Shown here: positions 38,790 through 38,791 of the stretch, piece by piece
Layout: each line of letters opens with the position of its first letter
How positions within the stretch are numbered: the stretch's first letter is position 1
Assembly (NCBI GenBank): GCA_020353135.1
Contig: CP070688.1
Span: forward strand, 3,192,286-3,231,076
Direction: 5' to 3'
DNA from: Chloroflexota bacterium
GTDB lineage: Bacteria > Chloroflexota > Anaerolineae > Promineifilales > Promineifilaceae
DNA: 38,791 nucleotides
The notes under the pieces: model-generated
Database searches by the model: none
Told to the model about the DNA's origin: nothing
Seen by the model: only the letters and a program-made list of their open reading frames with translations
Made by a program: the position numbers and the translations under genes

Positions 38790-38791
38790 GA

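Overview
The window most resembles a chromosomal segment of a Chloroflexota bacterium, probably Anaerolineae-like. This is inferred from gene content only: an expanded set of membrane-anchored Ser/Thr kinases with Thr/Pro/Ser-rich linkers, many proteins carrying small zinc ribbons, FHA domains, a MalT-like LuxR regulator, and GC-rich DNA full of GGCC words. I saw no rRNA, tRNA, CRISPR array or intact insertion sequence.

Layout. (1) 1-3238, minus strand: the N-terminal part of a MalT/LuxR-type regulator running off the left edge, then a short cluster read right to left as small membrane protein, CPBP-type membrane protease, a half-length VOC protein and an internally shortened methyltransferase. 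The last two look like decay products. (2) 3239-3745: a divergent promoter region holding a protein-like, frameshifted remnant. (3) 3746-9512, plus strand: a zinc-ribbon/FHA/FHA/ABC transporter, a zinc-ribbon Ser/Thr kinase whose extracytoplasmic domain is a catalytically degenerate M14 carboxypeptidase, and a secreted or anchored M14 protein that keeps the putative catalytic residues. (4) 9529-35328, minus strand: fifteen co-directional genes with small gaps. Read 5' to 3' they are a six-TM zinc-ribbon membrane protein, a six-zinc-ribbon protein, a VWA protein, a zinc-ribbon FHA protein, a kinase, a PP2C phosphatase, six kinases, an M23 peptidase lipoprotein, a kinase and a subtilisin-like lipoprotein. 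(5) 35764-37909, plus strand: an ECF-like sigma factor and a zinc-binding anti-sigma-like membrane protein whose ectodomain is again a degenerate M14 domain. (6) 37922-38610, minus strand: a winged-helix-like protein and a small zinc-ribbon-like protein.

The nine kinases share one plan: cytoplasmic kinase, one TM helix, Thr/Pro/Ser linker, and a different external domain in nearly every case (pseudo-M14, six-bladed PD40 propeller twice, F5/8C-like, SUMF1/FGE-like plus a beta domain, CBM9-like, CBM11-like, and an LGFP-like double module twice). The kinase domains fall into class A (FRDLKP, DFGIAR.F) and class B (HRDIKP, DFGLVK..DP), plus one divergent member. A and B alternate along the minus-strand run (A-B-A-B-A-B, then M23, then A). 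This suggests repeated duplication of a two-gene unit with exchange of ectodomains.

Working model (inference): an envelope or substrate-sensing phospho-signalling island. External domains bind polymers or peptides, kinases write phospho-Ser/Thr, PP2C erases it, and FHA proteins (the zinc-ribbon FHA protein and the FHA-gated ABC transporter) read it. VWA and multi-zinc-ribbon proteins may scaffold it, and secreted M14, M23 and S8 hydrolases process the external material. The sigma/anti-sigma pair would give the same kind of external cue a transcriptional output.
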